Assembly: GCF_002158865.1 (NCBI RefSeq)
Contig: NZ_CP021455.1
Span: 1,674,001 to 1,738,000, forward strand
Length of the DNA stretch: 64,000 nt
Source of the DNA: Comamonas serinivorans
GTDB lineage: Bacteria; Pseudomonadota; Gammaproteobacteria; Burkholderiales; Burkholderiaceae_C
Direction: 5' to 3'
Under the pieces are notes generated by a model. That model ran no database searches. It was given only the letters and a program-made list of their open reading frames with translations, and was not told the origin of the DNA. A program made the translations under genes and the position numbers. Shown here piece by piece: positions 62,830 to 64,000 of this stretch; the stretch's first letter is position 1; every line of letters starts with the position of its first letter.

Positions 62830-63618
62830 TCAGCGACCCTTGAACTGGGCGGGGCGCTTGTCGAGGAAGGCCTGGCGCGCTTCCTTCGAGTCTTCGGTGA
62901 AGCGCGCGGTGCGCTGGAATTCCATCTCGAGCAGCATCTGGTCGCGCAGGCTGTTGTTGGCGGCCATGCGCGTCAGGCGCTTGATCAGCGACAGGGCGAC
63001 CGTGGCGCGGCTGGCCAGGCGCTGCGCCAGGGCACGGGCTTCGGTCTGCAGCTCGGCATCGGGCACGGCACGCAGCACCAGGCCCCACTCGGCGGCTTGC
63101 TTGGCGGGCAGCTTGTCCCCCAGCATCATCAGGGCGTTGGCCCGCACCGGGCCCAACGTGTGCGTGAGCAGCCAGCTCGCGCCCGTGTCGGGCACCAGGC
63201 CGATGTTGGCGAAGGCTTGCTGGAAGTAGGCCGACTCGCCGGCGATGACGATGTCGCCCAGCAGGGCCAGGCTGGAGCCGGCGCCGGCGGCCGCGCCGTT
63301 GACGGCCACCACCAGCGGCAGCGGGCACTCGGCCACGAACTGCAGCGTGGGGTTGAAGTAGTCGCGCATGCCGGCGTCGATGTCGGCGCCTTCGCCGCGG
63401 GCGGCGCTCAGGTCGGCACCAGCGCAGAAGCCGCGGCCGTTGGCGGTCAGCAGGATGGCGCGGGTCTGGCCGCCGTCCAGCGCGTGGCGCAGGCCGTTCT
63501 GCAGGTCTTCCATCAACTCGCGGCTCAGCGCGTTCATCTTCTCGGGCCGGTTGAGGGTGATGACGGCAACGCCACCGTCTTGCTCATAGGTGATGGTGGA
63601 GAACTGGGGATTGGACAT
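62830..63618 (-). CDS. PaaG-like enoyl-CoA hydratase/isomerase
   Basis: A 262-residue crotonase-superfamily protein. The oxyanion hole is FCAGADLSAARG and AAAGAGSSLALLGD; in place of the usual second catalytic Glu it reads FANIGLVPDTGASWLLTHTLG, the pattern of PaaG, the ring-1,2-epoxyphenylacetyl-CoA isomerase. So a phenylacetate-type or similar isomerase is favoured over a standard hydratase. No other paa gene is adjacent. ATG 63616-63618 was chosen; upstream frame adds 38 Pro-rich residues. Confidence 0.9.
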   Translation of the reverse strand: MSNPQFSTITYEQDGGVAVITLNRPEKMNALSRELMEDLQNGLRHALDGGQTRAILLTANGRGFCAGADLSAARGEGADIDAGMRDYFNPTLQFVAECPLPLVVAVNGAAAGAGSSLALLGDIVIAGESAYFQQAFANIGLVPDTGASWLLTHTLGPVRANALMMLGDKLPAKQAAEWGLVLRAVPDAELQTEARALAQRLASRATVALSLIKRLTRMAANNSLRDQMLLEMEFQRTARFTEDSKEARQAFLDKRPAQFKGR

Positions 63619-64000
63619 GGGAGGTGGGCGGCGGTGCCGCGCAAGTGGGGGAGAAGCGCAGGACTCTAGGGGGCGCGCCAGGGCTTGGCTAGCACGTGGT
63701 GGACAAGGCGGCGGGCGCGTGTGGTGCGCCATCCCTGGCCGAGAGCCGGGCGACGCCGGCGCGAGTCGCCAGCCGGCCTTGTCCCAGCCGCACGCGGCGC
63801 GTCATGCCGCCCGCGTGCAGGCTCATGATGGCGTTCGCCCAGCCGGTCGGGGGCCGTTGAGGCGTGGCCAACGCAGGCGCCTGCGCTATCCGAGAACGGG
63901 CAGGCGTTGCCCGTCGCCACCAGCAATGGCAGGGCGGATGCTGCGGAGGCCTTCCACGGTGGGCTGCATCGAGGGCGGCGCAAAGCAACGGCGTGCGGAC
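63619..64000. other. Right-edge stretch without a supported gene
   Basis: About 380 bp to the window edge. Frames on both strands are open but show no motif; a gene could begin beyond the edge. No 46-nt palindrome was found here. Confidence 0.4.

Overview
The window is GC-rich chromosomal DNA of a Gram-negative betaproteobacterium, most likely a member of the Burkholderiales close to the Comamonadaceae. This rests on protein style and gene order: a cysS, 3-methyladenine glycosylase, accA run; a TPR, ppiA, ppiB, lpxH block; and a UbiH-type hydroxylase, dsbC, M61 peptidase block. No rRNA, tRNA, CRISPR array, transposase, integrase or phage structural gene was found.

Layout. 0-7 kb: AhpD-like protein, YggX, a sulfur-assimilation group (sulfate-binding protein, CysB-like regulator, EpsC-type serine acetyltransferase), then ohrR-ohr peroxide resistance. 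7-14 kb: lipid A gene lpxH (apparently frameshifted), two prolyl isomerases, a TPR protein, cysS, an AlkA-like glycosylase and accA. 14-28 kb: a membrane protein with an HExxH motif, MetNI methionine importer, a DUF2314 protein, a beta-lactamase-fold hydrolase, two MDR-type dehydrogenases, an amidohydrolase, a possible SUKH protein, a GFA-family protein and a FUSC exporter. 28-30.4 kb: a clearly AT-richer two-gene island (HEPN-domain protein plus AAA/STAND-like ATPase). 30.4-45 kb: quinone oxidoreductase, GST, two MFS exporters, an IPTL-CTERM-like surface protein, a Bax-inhibitor-1 protein, a UbiH-type hydroxylase, malic enzyme, RraA and PanB. 45-64 kb: DUF3016 lipoprotein, split chromate transporter, thioesterase/crotonase pair, DUF3108 protein, M61 peptidase, DsbC, a second UbiH-type hydroxylase, MOSC and EVE proteins, an IclR regulator with an acyl-CoA dehydrogenase, a TetR regulator divergent from a TauD dioxygenase, and a PaaG-like hydratase.

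The strongest undescribed signal is a dispersed family of imperfect palindromes, each exactly 46 nt from GTA to TAC. I found 21 good copies plus one doubtful one, about one per 3 kb, nearly all between genes. They share GTAT/ATAC ends and an inner CG(T/A)(T) ... (A)(A/T)CG stem round an 8-nt loop. The rest of the arms differs from copy to copy, yet often stays complementary within a copy. Fixed length, covarying arms and variable sequence point to selection on a folded structure or a two-fold-symmetric binding site. I do not recognise this family.

The second notable signal is the HEPN/ATPase island, which looks like a compact horizontally acquired conflict (defence or toxin) module. Further oddities are two probable one-base deletions in short G/C runs (lpxH and the gene at 17.2 kb) and low-complexity 12- or 15-bp repeat expansions inside four coding regions.
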